A stretch of DNA of 64,000 nt from Macrobrachium rosenbergii (lineage: Eukaryota > Arthropoda > Malacostraca > Decapoda > Palaemonidae): the NCBI RefSeq assembly GCF_040412425.1, contig NC_089756.1, forward strand, positions 7,844,726 to 7,908,725, read 5' to 3'. Positions 13,601 to 26,820 of the stretch are shown piece by piece (the first letter of the stretch is position 1; every line of letters begins with the position of its first letter). The notes beneath the pieces were generated by a model. The model did not search any database. It saw only the letters and a list, made by a program, of their open reading frames with translations, and was not told the origin of the DNA. Made by a program: the position numbers and the translations under genes.

Positions 13601-16600
13601 AAAGATGTTCAGACAGGCAGACAGAAGGACAGATGGAAATATTCATTATTTGTTTAAGATGTCTTGCAGAGACAGGCGGATAGATGAAATATTCATTATT
13701 TGTTTTGTTTAAGAGACAGATGAAATTATTCATTTTTATTGAGGATGTCTGCAACAAGACAGATGAAATATTCATTATTTTTGGATTTAAGATCTTTGCA
13801 GACAGGCAGACAGAAGGACAGATGAAATATTAATTTTTGTTTAAGATGTCTTGCAGACAGGCAGACAGACGGACAGATGAAATATTCATTATTTGTTTTG
13901 CTTAAATGTCAGACAGGAAGACAGATGAAATGAAACATTCATTATTTTGTTTAAGATGTCTTGACAGGCAGACAGAAGGACAGATGAAATATTCATTTTT
14001 GTTTAAGATGTCTTGCAGACAGGCAGATGAAGGAAAGATAAAATTCATTATTTATTTAAGATGTCTTGCAGACTGGCAGACAGGCGGACAGATGAAATAT
14101 TCATTATTTGTTTTTGTTTGCAGACAGGAAGACAGACTCAGCTGAAATATTCATTATTTGTTTAAGATGTCTTGAAATATTCATTATTTGTTTTTTTAAG
14201 ATGTCTTGCAGACAGGCAGACAGAAGGACAGATGAAATATCTATTATTTCTTTAAGATGTCTTGCAGACAGGCAGAGAGAAGGACAGATGAAATATTCAT
14301 TATTTGTTTTGAAGATGTCTTGCAGACAGGCAGACAGAAGGACAGATGAAATATTCATTATTTCTTTAAGATGTCTTGCAACAGGCAGACAGACAGTTAG
14401 ATGAAATATTCATTATTTGTTTGTTTTAAGATGTCTTGCAGACAGGCAGACAAGAAGGACAGATGAAATATTCATTTTTTTTTAAGATGTCTTGCAGACA
14501 GGCAGACAGACGGACAGATGAAATATTCGTTATTTTGTTTTGTTTAAAAATGTCTTGCAGACAGGCAGACAGAAGGACAGATGAAATATTCATTATTTGT
14601 TTTAAGATGTCTTGCAGACAGGCAGACAGAAGACAGATGAAATATTCATTTTATTGTTTAAGATGTCTTGCAGACAGATGGAAATATTTATTTTGTTTTG
14701 TTTAAGATGTCTTGCAGACAGGCAGACAGAGACAGATGAAATATTAATTTTTGTTTAAAGATGTCTTGCAGACAGGCAGACAGACTGGACAGATGAAATA
14801 TTCATTATTTGTTTTTGTTTAAGATGTCTTGCAGACAGGAAGACAGACAGACAGATGAAATATTCATTATTTGTTTTAAAGATGTCTTGCAGACAGGCGG
14901 AACCAGAAGGACAGATGAAATATTCATTGCAGATGTCTTGCAGACAGGCAGACAGAAAGACAGATGAAATATTCATTATTTGTTTAAGATGTCTTGCAGA
15001 CAGGCAGACAGAAGGACAGATGAAATATTCATTATTTGTTTTGTTTAGACAGGCAGACAGACAGGACAGATGTCATTGCAGACAGGCAGACAGACAGACA
15101 GATGAAATATTCATTATTTGTTTAAGATTTTGCAGAAAGCAGATGTCTATTCATTATTTGTTTAAGATGTCTTGCAGGAAGACAGACGGACAGATGAAAT
15201 ATTCATTATTTGTTTTTAAGATGTCTTGCAGACAGGCAGACAGAAGGACAGATGAAATATTCATTATTTGTTTAAGATGTCTTGCAGACAGGCAGACAGA
15301 AGGACAGATGAAATATTCATTATTTGTTTTGTTTAAGATGTCTTGCAGACAGGCAGACAGAAGGACAGATGAAATATTCATTATTTGTTTAAGATGTCTT
15401 GCAGACAGGCAGACAGAAGGACAGATGAAATATTCATTATTTGTTTTGTTTAAGATGTCTTGCAGACAGGCAGACAGACAGACAGATGAAATATTCATTA
15501 TTTGTTTTGTTTTTTTAAGATGTCTTGCAGACAGGACAGACAGACGGACAGATGAAATATTCATTAAATTTGTTTTTGTTTAGATGTCTTGCAGACAGGC
15601 AGACAGAAGGACAGATGAAATATTCATTATTTGTTTTGTTTTAAGATGTCTTGCAGACAGGCAGACAGAAGGACAGATGAAATATTCATTATTTGTTTTT
15701 AAGATGTCTTGCAGACAGGCAGACAGAAGGACAGATGAAATATTCATTATTTGTTTTGTTTAAGATGTCTTGCAGACAGGCAGACAGACGGACAGATGAA
15801 ATATTCATTATTTGTTTTGTTTAAGATGTCTTGCAGACAGGAAGACAGAAGGACAGATGAAATATTCATTATTTGTGTTTAAGATGTCTTGCAGACAGGC
15901 AGACAGAAGGACAGATGAAATATTCATTATTTGTTTTGTTTAAGATGTCTTGACAGACAGGCAGACAGACGGACAGATGAAATATTCATTATTATTTGTT
16001 TAAGATGTCTTGCAGACAGACAGGCAGAAGGACAGATGAAATATTCATTTTTTGTTTTGTTTAATGTCTTGCAGACATTAAGACAGAAGGACAGATTATT
16101 CATTATTTGTTTTCAAGATGTCTTGCAGACAGGCAGACAGACAGATGAAATATTCATTATTTGTTTTTTTGTTTAAGATGTCTTGCAGACAGGCAGACAG
16201 AAGGACAGATGAAATATTCATTATTTGTTTTGTTTAAGATGTCTTGCAGACAGGCAGACAGAAGGACAGATGAAATATTCATTATTTGTTTGTTTAAGAT
16301 GTCTTGCAGACAGGCAGACAGAAGGACAGATGAAATATTCATTATTTGTTTTGTTTAAGATGTCTTGCAGACAGGCAGACAGAAGGACAGATGAAATATT
16401 CATTATTTGTTTAAGATGTCTTGCAGACAGGCAGACAGACAGGACAGATGAAATATTCATTATTTGTTTTGTTTAAGATGTCTTGCAGACAGGCAGACAG
16501 AAGGACAGATGAAATATTCATTATTTGTTTTGTTTTAAGATGTCTTGCAGGCAGACAGACGGACAGATGAAATATTCATTATTTGTTTTAAAAAAGATGT

Positions 16601-18750
16601 CTTGCAGACAGGCAGACAGAAGGACAGATGAAATATTCATTATTTGTTTAAGATGTCTTGCAGACAGGCAGACAGAAGGACAGATGAAATATTCATTATT
16701 TGTTTTTAAGATGTCTTGCAGACAGGCAGACAGAAGGACAGATGAAATATTCATTATTTGAAGATGTCTTGCAGACAGGGCAGACAGACGGACAGATGAA
16801 ATATTCATTATTTGTTTTGTTTAAGATGTCTTGCAGACAGGCAGACAGACGGACAGATGAAATATTCATTATTTGTTTAAGATGTCTTGCAGACAGGCAG
16901 ACAGACGGACAGATGAAATATTCATTATTTGTTTTGTTTAAAATGTCTTGCAGACAGGCAGACAGAAGGACAGATGAAATATTCATTATTTGTTTAAGAT
17001 GTCTTGCAGACAGGCAGACAGAAGGACAGATGAAATATTCATTATTTGTTTAAGATGTCTTGCAGACAGGCAGACAGACAGACAGATGAAATATTCATTA
17101 TTTGTTTTGTTTAAGATGTCTTGCAGACAGGCAGACAGAAGGACAGATGAAATATTCATTATTTGTTTTTTAAGATGTCTTGCAGACAGGCAGACAGAAA
17201 GACAGATGAAATATTCATTATTTGTTTTGTTTAAGATGTCTTGCAGACAGGCAGACAGAAGGACAGATGAAATATTCATTATTTGTTTTGTTTAAGATGT
17301 CTTGCAGACAGGCAGACAGACGGACAGATGAAATATTCATTTTGTTTGTTTAAGATGTCTTGCAGACAGGCAGACAGAAGGACAGATGAAATATTCATTA
17401 TTTGTTTTGTTTAAGATGTCTTGCAGACAGGCAGACAGAAAGACAGATGAAATATTCATTATTTGTTTAAGATGTCTTGCAGACAGGCAGACAGACGGAC
17501 AGATGAAATATTCATTATTTGTTTTGTTTAAGATGTCTTGCAGACAGGAAGACAGACGGACAGATGAAATATTCATTATTTGTTTTGTTTAAGATGTCTT
17601 GCAGACAGGCAGACAGAAGGACAGATGAAATATTCATTATTTGTTTAAGATGTCTTGCAGACAGGCAGACAGAGACACAGATGAAATATTCATTATTTGT
17701 TTTGTTTAAGATGTCTTGCAGACAGGCAGACAGAAGGACAGATGAAATATTCATTATTTGTTTAAGATGTCTTGCAGACAGGAAGACAGACGGACAGATG
17801 AAATATTCATTATTTGTTTTGTTTAAGATGTCTTGCAGACAGGCAGACAGAAGGACAGATGAAATATTCATTATTTGTTTTGTTTAAGATGTCTTGCAGA
17901 CAGGCAGACAGAAAGACAGATGAAATATTCATTATTTGTTTAATATGTCTTGCAGACAGGCAGACAGAAGGACAGATGAAATATTCATTATTTGTTTTGT
18001 TTAAGATGTCTTGCAGAGACAGAAGGACAGATGAAATATTCATTATTTGTTTTGTTTAAGATGTCTGCAGACAGGCAGACAGACGGACAGATGAAATATT
18101 CATTATTTGTTTAAGATGTCTTGCAGACAGGCAGACAGAAGGACAGATGAAATATTCATTATTTGTTTAAGATGTCTTGCAGACAGGCAGACAGGACAGA
18201 TGAAATATTCATTATTTGTTTTGTTTAGATGTCTTGCAGACAGGCAGACAGAAAGACAGATGAATTATTATTTGTTTGTTTAAGATGTCTTGCAGACAGG
18301 CAGACAGATGAAATATTCATTTTTTTATTTAAGATGTCTTGAAATAAAGACAGATTATTATTTGTTTAAGATTCTTGCAGACAGGCAGACAGAAATGTGA
18401 AATATTCATTATTTGTTTTGTTTAAGATGTCTTGCAGACAGGCAGACAGAAGGACAGATGAAATATTCATTATTTGTTTAAGATGTCTTGCAGACAGGCA
18501 GACAGAAGGACAGATGAAATATTCATTATTTGTTTTGTTTAAGATGTCTTGCAGACAGGAAGACAGACGGACAGATGAAATATTCATTATTTGTTTTGTT
18601 TAAGATGTCTTGCAGACAGGAAGACAGACGGACAGATGAAATATTCATTATTTGTTTAAGATGTCTTGCAGACAGGCAAGACAGACACAGATGAAATATT
18701 CATTATTTGTTTTGTCTTTAAGATGTCTTGCAGACAGGTCTTGCAGACAG
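10670..18750. repeat. Satellite domain with mixed 56/61-bp monomers
   Basis: Regular monomers. Short (TTTGTTTAAG) and long (TTGTTTTGTTTAAG) linkers often alternate, giving a 117-bp dimer, clearest at about 15.2-18.6 kb. The variable core position mostly reads AGAAGGACAG or AGACGGACAG. Occasional partial monomers (for example near 18,010 and 18,300) mark internal deletions. The alternation is frequent but not strict. Confidence 0.85.
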
Positions 18751-18799
18751 AACAGAAAGACAGATGAAATATTCATTTTTGTTTAAGATGTCTTGCAGA

Positions 18800-21700
18800 C
18801 AGAGACAGAAGGACAGATGAAATATTCATTATTTGTTTAAGATGTCTTGCAGACAGGCAGACAGAAAGAAATAAATTCATTATTTGTTTGTCTTGCAGAC
18901 AGGCAGACAGAAAGACAGATGAAATATTCATTATTTGTTTTGTTTAAGATGTCTTGCAGACAGGAAGACAGAAGGACAGATGAAATATTCATTATTTGTT
19001 TTAAGATGTCTTGCAGAGATGTATTCATTATTTTGTTTAAGATGAGACAGGCAGACAGAAAAGGACAGATGAAATATTCATTATTTGTTTTGTTTAAGAT
19101 GTCTTGCAGACAGGCAGACAGAAAGACAGATGAAATATTCATTATTTGTTTAAGATGTCTTGCAGACAGGCAGACAGACAAAGACAGATGAAATATTCAT
19201 TATTTGTTTAAAGATGTCTTGCAGACAGGCAGACAGACAGATGAAATATTCATTATTTGAAATGTCTTGCAGACAGGCAGACAGAAAGACAGATTAAATA
19301 TTCATTATTTGTTTAAGATGTCTTGCAGACAGGCAGACAGACAGACAGATGAAATATTCATTATTTGTTTTATTTAAGATGTCTTGCAGACAGGCAGACA
19401 GAAGGACAGATGAAATATTCATTATTTGTTTAAGATGTCTTGCAGACAGATGAAATATTCATTATTTGTTTAAGATGTCTTGCAGACAGGCAGACAGAAG
19501 ACAGATGAAATATTCATTATTTGTTTATGTCTTGCAGAATGAAATATTCATTATTTGTTTAAGATGTCTTGCAGACAGGCAGACAGAAGGACAGATGAAA
19601 TATTCATTATTTGTTTAAGATGTCTTGCAGACAGGCAGACAGAAGACAGATGAAATATTCATTATTTGTTTAAGATGTCTTGCAGACAGGCAGACAGAAA
19701 GATGAAATATTCATTATTTGTTTTAAAGATGTCTTGCAAGATGTCTTGCAGACAGGAAGACAGAAAGATGACAGATGAAATATTCATATTATTTGTTTAA
19801 GATGTTTGCAGACAGGCAGACAGAAAGACAGATGAAATATTCATTAGTTTAAGATGTCTTGCAGACAGGCAGACAGACAGACAGATGAAATATTCATTAT
19901 TTGTTTAAGATGTCTTGCAGACAGGCAGACAGAAGACAGATGAAATATTCATTATTTGTTTAAGATGTTGAAATAAGATGTCTTGCAGACAGGCAGACAG
20001 AAAGACAGATGAAATATTCATTATTTGTTTAAGATGTCTTGCAGACAGGCAGACAGAAAGACAGATGAAATATTCATTATTTGTTTAAGATGTCTTGCAG
20101 ACAGGCAGACAGAAAGACAGATGAAATATTCATTATTTGTTTAAGATGTCTTGCAGACAGGCAGACAGAAAGACAGATGAAATATTCATTATTTGTTTAA
20201 GATGTCTTGCAGACAGGCAGACAGACAGACAGATGAAATATTCATTATTTGTTTAAGATGTCTTGCAGACAGGCAGACAGAAAGACAGATGAAATATTCA
20301 TTATTTGTTTAAGATGTCTTGCAGACAGGCAGACAGAAAGACAGATGAAATATTCATTATTTGTTTAAGATGTCTTGCAGACAGGCAGACAGAAAGACAG
20401 ATGAAATATTCATTATTTGTTTAAGATGTCTTGCAGTTTAAGATGTCTTGGCAGACAGACAGACAGATGAAATATTCATTATTTGTTTAAGATGTCTTGC
20501 AGACAGGCAGACAGAAGACAGATGAAATATTCATTATTTGTTTTAAGATGTCTTGCAGACAGGCAGACAGAAAGACAGATGAAATATTCATTATTTGTTT
20601 AAGATGTCTTGCAGACAGGCAGACAGAAAGACAGATGAAATATTCATTATTTGTTTAAGATGTCTTGCAGACAGGCAGACAGAAAGACAGATGAAATATT
20701 CATTATTTGTTTTGAAGATGTCTTGCAGACAGGCAGACAGACAGGACAGATGAAATATTCATTTGTTTTGTTTGCAGACAAGATGTCTTGCAGAAATATT
20801 CATTATTTGTTTAAGATGTCTTGCAGACAGGCAGACAGAAAGACAGATGAAATATTCATTATTTGTTTAAGATGTCTTGCAGACAGGCAGACAGAAAGAC
20901 AGATGAAATATTCATTATTTGTTTAAGATGTCTTGCAGACAGGCAGACAGATGACAGATGAAATATTCATTATTTGTTTAAGATGTCTTGCAGACAGGCA
21001 GACAGAAAGACAGATGAAATATTCATTATTTGTTTAAGATGTCTTGCAGACAGGCAGACAGAAAGACAGATGAAATATTCATTATTTGTTTAAGATGTCT
21101 TGAAAGACAGACAGGCAGACAGACAGACAGATGAAATATTCATTATTTGTTTTTGTTTAAGATGTCTTGCAGACAGGCAGACAGACAGACAGATGAAATA
21201 TTCATTATTTGTTTAAGATGTCTTGCAGACAGGCAGACAGATTCAAGACAAGATGAAATATTCATTATTTGTTTAAGATGTCTTGCAGACAGGCAGACAG
21301 ACAGACAGATGAAATATTCATTATTTGTTTAAGATGTCTTGCAGACAGGCAGACAGAAAGACAGATGAAATATTCATTATTTGTTTAAGATGTCTTGCAG
21401 ACAGGCAGACAGACAGACAGATGAAATATTCATTATTTGTTTAAGATGTCTTGCAGACAGGCAGACAGACAGACAGATGAAATATTCATTATTTGTTTAA
21501 GATGTCTTGCAGACAGGCAGACAGACAGACAGATGAAATATTCATTATTTGTTTAAGATGTCTTGCAGACAGGCAGACAGAAAGACAGATGAAATATTCA
21601 TTATTTGTTTATGTCTTGCAGACAGGCAGACAGACAGACAGATGAAATATTCATTATTTGTTTAAGATGTCTTGCAGACAGGCAGACAGAAGACAGATGA

Positions 21701-23425
21701 AATATTCATTATTTGTTTAAGATGTCTTGCAGACAGGCAGACAGAATGAAATATTCATTATTTGTTTAAGATGTCTTGCAGACAGGCAGACAGAAAGACA
21801 GATGAAATATTCATTATTTGTTTAAGATATATTACAGACAGGCAGACAGACAGACAGATGAAATATTCATTATTTGTTTAAGATGTCTTGCAGACAGGCA
21901 GACAGACAGACAGATGAAATATTCATTATTTGTTATTTGTTTAAGATGTCTTGCAGACAGGCAGACAGACAGACAGATGAAATATTCATTATTTGTTTAA
22001 GATGTCTTGCAGACAGGCAGACAGAAAGACAAGATGAAATATTCATTATTTGTTTAAGATGTCTTGCAGACAGGCAGACAGAAAGACAGATGAAATATCT
22101 CATTAAGACAGACAGACAGACAGACAGACAGATGAAATATTCATTATTTGTTTAAGATGTCTTGCAGACAGGCAGACAGAAAGACAGATGAAATATTCAT
22201 TATTTGTTTAAGATAAGACAGGCAGACAGAAAGACAGATGAAATATTCATTATTTGTTTAAGATGTCTTGCAGACAGGCAGACAGAAAGACAGATGAAAT
22301 ATTCATTATTTGTTTATTGTTTAAGTCTTGGCGACTTATTCATTATTTGTTTAAGATGTCTTGCATAATGAAATATTCATTATTTGTTTAAGATGTCTTG
22401 CAGAAGGCAGACAGAAAGACAGATGAAATATTCTATTTGTTTAAGATGTCTTGCAGACAGGCAGACAGACAGACAGATGAAATATTCATATTTGTTTAAG
22501 ATGTCTTGCAGATAAATATTCATTATTTGTTTAAGATGTCTTGCAGACAGGCAGACAGAAAGACAGATGAAATATTCATTATTTGTTTAAGATGTCTTGC
22601 AGACAGGCAGACAGAAAGACAGATGAAATATTCATTATTTGTTTAAGATGTCTTGCAGACAGGCAGACAGAAAACAGATGAAATATTCATTATTTGTTTA
22701 AGATGTCTTGCAGACAGGCAGACAGACAGACAGAAGGAAATAAATATTCATTATTTGTTTAAGATGTCTTGCAGACAAACAGACAGACAGACAGATGAAA
22801 TATATTTTGTTTTTGTTTAAGATGTCTTTCCAAATAATGCTTGTTTAAGATGTCTTGCAGACAGGCAGACAACAGACAGATGAAATATTCATTATTTGTT
22901 TAAGACCCTTTCTGGCAAACAGGAGACAGAAAAAGATGCAAATGTTTATTCTTGATGTCAGAGAGGCAGACAGAAAACAGATTTTCAATTTGTTTAAGAT
23001 GTTTGCAGGGCAGACAGACAGACAGATGAAATTTGTTTACTGTGTATTCATTATTTGTATATACTGCAGACAGGCAGACAGAAAGACAGATGAAATATTC
23101 ATTATTTGTATGTATGAAATATATTATTTGTTTTAAGATGTCTTGCAGACAGGCAGACAGACAGACAGATGAAATATTCATTATTTGTTTTAAAATGTCT
23201 TGCAGACAGGCAGACAGAAAGACAGATATATTCATTGTTTGTTTAATATGTCTTGCAGACAGGCAGACAGAAAGACAGATGAAATATATTATTTGTTTAA
23301 AATGTCTTGCAGACAGGCAGACAGAAAGACAGATGAAATATTCATTATTTGTTTAAGATGTCTTGCAGACAGGCAGACAGAAAGACAGATGAAATATTCA
23401 TTATTTGTTTAAGATGTCTTGCAGA
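18800..23425. repeat. Homogenised 56-bp satellite domain
   Basis: Nearly every monomer has the short linker, and the core reads AGAAAGACAG or AGACAGACAG instead of the GGAC forms seen to the left. Runs of identical 56-bp units (for example 19,990-20,410) indicate recent local homogenisation. Disruptions near 22,310-22,380 and 22,800-23,130 become denser toward the right edge. Confidence 0.85.
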
Positions 23426-23640
23426 CACCCAGGCAATTAAAACTGTTCATTATTTCTTTTAAGAATGCTTGCCGACAGAAGATAGATAGACAAACAGTTG
23501 AACTTTCCCTCTGACAGACAGACAGGAAGACAGACAGACAAACACACACAGACAGTTTAAATTCTTCACTATTTCCTTTAAGATACAAACAGTTGAACTT
23601 TCCTCAGACAGACAGAAAGACACCAAGAAGATAAGCAAAC
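23426..23640. repeat. Decayed right edge of the satellite
   Basis: Three or four very divergent monomers. GACAGACAGACAGG-like cores alternate with CAGTTGAACTTTCC and TTCACTATTTCCTTTAAGA, the latter recognisable as a mutated linker. After about 23,640 no satellite similarity is seen, so this is the array boundary. Confidence 0.8.
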
Positions 23641-23934
23641 ATAAGCATAACACTTTCCAAATCCGGTGGTGAAGGTAACAATATCAAATATATTTAAGCG
23701 CTTACTACCATAATCGTGTTCAAAAGTCTCTAGGGATAAAATAATGATATCACTTAATAGAGGTAATTAAGATAACGCATTGTATTTTTCGGACTGAGTG
23801 TAAAACCTATCGCTCACACAGAAAGGAAATATATCACACAAAACATTCAGAAAATAATGCTTGCGGCAACAATGTATGATGTATATAAAAGGAGTAAGGA
23901 AACATAAATATTTATCTTTTCAATTATATATGTA
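23641..23934. other. Gene-free AT-rich DNA
   Basis: Unique-looking sequence between the satellite edge and a microsatellite. I see no gene, RNA or repeat in it. Confidence 0.7.
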
Positions 23935-24291
<357 letters not shown>

Positions 24292-24589
24292 TACTTTGAG
24301 AGAGAATAACCAACATGAATCATTCTGTCAGGAAACCAAAACACATAAATATCTTTTATTTGAATAAACGCTTTCCCAGGCTCTATAGACCATCGAAGTA
24401 TACGAGTGAATCTTCTGAAAACAGATTAAATCTGAAATTGGGTTTATCACTTATGGGATCAAGGTAAAAGCATTGTCGTTTTCAGTCACAAATCCTAAAG
24501 GATATTTGAAAGTCACCCGAAAAAACTTCAATTGCACATTCGGTAAAATGGAGAGTGTTTTGAAGCTAAACATAACACATTCAAGTGTT
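24292..24589. other. Gene-free stretch upstream of LINE fragment
   Basis: AT-rich sequence with no recognisable feature. Its right part may still belong to the LINE fragment that follows, but I cannot align it by eye. Confidence 0.5.
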
Positions 24590-24790
24590 GCTTTTGCTCT
24601 TCGCCTCACCATGACAGCTGAACAGCAGCACCAATACGCATTAAACATGCCTCGCTGTCGAACTTCAAGTTCCAGGGGTCCTTTATTCCTCATACCGTTG
24701 GACTGTGGAACAGCCTCCCTGAGGAAGTCTTTCAATTATTATTTCTTCTGCTGTAACTGCAAATTTGCAGTTGCTTTATAAATTTGATTA
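24590..24790 (+). pseudogene. EN-RT LINE C-terminal fragment
   Basis: This is the extreme C-terminus of a LINE ORF2. One frame reads NMPRCRTSSSRG, and after a frameshift the next reads SFIPHTVGLWNSLPEEVF. The same landmarks (PRCRT, then FIPHTVGLWNSLP) occur on the minus strand at 40.0-40.28 kb and, with changes, at 47.9-48.07 kb, so the family is supported inside the window. The usual 3' UTR and AAT tail are missing here, and a single-base loss in the SQFQRSF-like region breaks the frame. It is a dead fragment. Confidence 0.75.
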
Positions 24791-26412
24791 AAGAAAGATT
24801 CTGGAAAGAATTTGAATTCATACTGCAATATAAGTCAGATTGTTTCCTAATGTTTCCTAATGCAAAATTCTTTTCAGAAATCTGAACAAAAAATATGAAG
24901 TTTGAAAAAAAAATAAGAGAGAATAATTACAAGAATAATCTTTTATGTTCTCTTCTCTGTGCATAAATTGAGCTGGTGTTTCTCACTGCAAAACCTTTAG
25001 CAACGTGCGTTATGTAAATAATGATAATGCAAATTTTTTTTCAGAAATCTAAAAAAAGAAAAAAGAAAAAGTATGGAAGAAAATTCTCGGGAGGCTGTTA
25101 TTTCAAAGCTTGCATATTTCAGTTAAGAAAAAGGCAAAACACATTTTAGTTCCAACGACATTTCAACTCACTCCGATTTTAATACTAATCGGTCGTCTGA
25201 ATAAAGTTTAAAGAAAATGTACAAAATACCTAGATGAATTTTCATCACACCCATATTCAATTCCTTTTTGGTTCAAAACCATATATGACGTTCTGCCAGA
25301 TTCCTTTCATCTATTCCAATCGTCGACTTACCGTTTAAAGTTTAATACTCATAGACGTACTTGCATGATCTGTTTTGAATTAAAGTCATAACGAATTCCT
25401 TGTAAATGCATTTTATACTATAAGAGCACTTTGCAACTGTAGGAAAGCGTGCTGAACTTTTCCATACGCAATACGTATTCCATTCGAGTACCTTGTACTG
25501 TCTTTCTTATTTCTTTTGGAATAAATGTTTCTAATTGTATTCCTCCCTTCCTACCTCTCCAAAGCTTTTTAAATATTTCAATCCGTTCCGAATGACAAAA
25601 ACAGCCCACTGAAGCAAGGCGTTAAAGGAACATCTAATTTTATTTGATGGGAATCATAACATGAAAGGAAAGCAGAGATTAATATCCAGCTCTTAAAATA
25701 GTAATAATAAAATATAACTGATGATTGTAAGCGACGATTTTAGATGAATCTATGAAAAACCGCCTAAAATTTAAAGCTAAGAACTCTTGAATAGTGGGAG
25801 CAAATAAATGTGGTGTATTTGAGAAGTGTGATTCCCTAAACCTGTCAGTAAATAATAAATGGCTGCAGAATAGCTTGACTTTAACATTTTTTTCTGGAAT
25901 AACTGAGCCTGTTCAAGTAGGAGAGTTTAATAAACAATGAAAACAATATAAGTACTAAAGAAAAAACCCATGAAGGCCGAGACTTTCGGCCTTCCAACAA
26001 ACGTGGTTCTGGAGAGAGAGAGAGAGAGAGAGAGAGCGAGGTGTAATGTAAAGTCAATAGTATTTACGTTCCATCATAGGCTCTTGTAGGCCTAGAGATT
26101 GTACGAATGTTTTCACCCAGGGACAATTTTGTAAGCCTCTATTTGTGTATGGGAATAATGACCAATATTTCCAGCGTCCATCATCATAATTATTGTAACG
26201 TTAGATTTCACCAAAAAAATCAACTAATCCTACACTGAGGCAAAGTAAAGGGAATCCCAATTTTCGTGACAATTACTACAAGATCAAATATTGCAAGAAT
26301 TCCTAATGATACTGTCTGATAATGCCCACCACTTTTGTGGTAATCTTTCAAAAGATTCCTGACAGCAAAGCCTTACAATTACTATTATATTTTTTTCTGA
26401 AACAACGCTTAA
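24791..26412. other. Gene-free AT-rich region
   Basis: No coding region, SINE or tandem repeat is seen except a short (GA)n at 26,012-26,036. The longest open frames (about 60 codons) have no recognisable motif. Confidence 0.65.
26012..26036. repeat. (GA)n microsatellite
   Basis: Short GA tract of about 12 units. Confidence 0.95.
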
Positions 26413-26820
26413 ACAAGTAAAAAATGCGCCGAAGTTTCTTCGGTGCAATCGAGTTTTCTGTACATGGTATAATCAAGGCCACCGAAAATAGATCTATCGT
26501 TCCATGGTCTCGGTATAATACTGTATGAACCGCGGCCCATGAAACTTTAACCACCGCCCGGCGGTGACCTGGCTTATATCGTTGCCAGATGTACGAATAT
26601 GTCGAACATTAACCTTAAGTAAAATAAAAACTACAGAGGCTACACGGCTGCAATTTGGTAAGTTTGATGAGTGAAGGGTGGATGATCAGCATACCAATTT
26701 GAAGCCCTTTAGCCTCAATAGTTTTTAAGATCTAAGGGCAGACAGAAAAAGTGCAGACAGAAAAAAGTGCGGACGGACAGACAAAGCCGGCACAATAGTT
26801 TTCTTTTCAGAAAACTAAAA
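26413..26820 (+). mobile_element. Fold-back (multi-hairpin) repeat, copy 1
   Basis: A non-coding element of about 400 bp with a second copy, reversed, at 42,783-43,160. It begins with a hairpin GCGCCGAAGTTTCTTCGGTGC and later holds ACCGAAAATAG...CGTTCCATGG. It also has two long complementary arms (26,627-26,665 and 26,689-26,729) around the word CTGCAATTTGG, and ends with GTTTTC...GAAAAC. No open frame spans it. It looks like a non-autonomous fold-back or MITE-type repeat. Target-site duplications could not be assigned, so the mobility mechanism is unknown. Confidence 0.7.

Larger units (their letters stand above)
1..23430. repeat. Satellite array, 56-bp monomer with 61-bp variant
   Basis: One head-to-tail tandem array fills the first third of the window and runs off its left edge. 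Each monomer contains GATGTCTTGCAGACAGG, a GACA-rich core, then GAAATATTCATTATTTG. In the right half the spacing of the anchor is exactly 56 bp. A 61-bp form arises from an extra TGTTT in the linker. Given the length and the degenerate blocks, 300 or more monomers are likely. One AATATT per monomer predicts an SspI ladder. Open frames of 60-240 codons on both strands are products of the repeat, because 56+61=117 is a multiple of three. They show no family resemblance, so I do not call them genes. A pericentromeric, subtelomeric or interstitial location cannot be decided here. Confidence 0.97.

Noticed and set aside
1..23430. CRISPR-like regular repeats
   Set aside because: Repeats are directly adjacent, with no unique spacers, and the context is eukaryotic satellite DNA.
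1..23430. Many open frames of 60-242 codons as a protein family
   Set aside because: They follow the repeat period on both strands, lack start context and domains, and vanish where monomer lengths stop summing to multiples of three.
1..23430. CENP-B box in the satellite monomer
   Set aside because: The TTCG...CGGG pattern is absent from the monomer.
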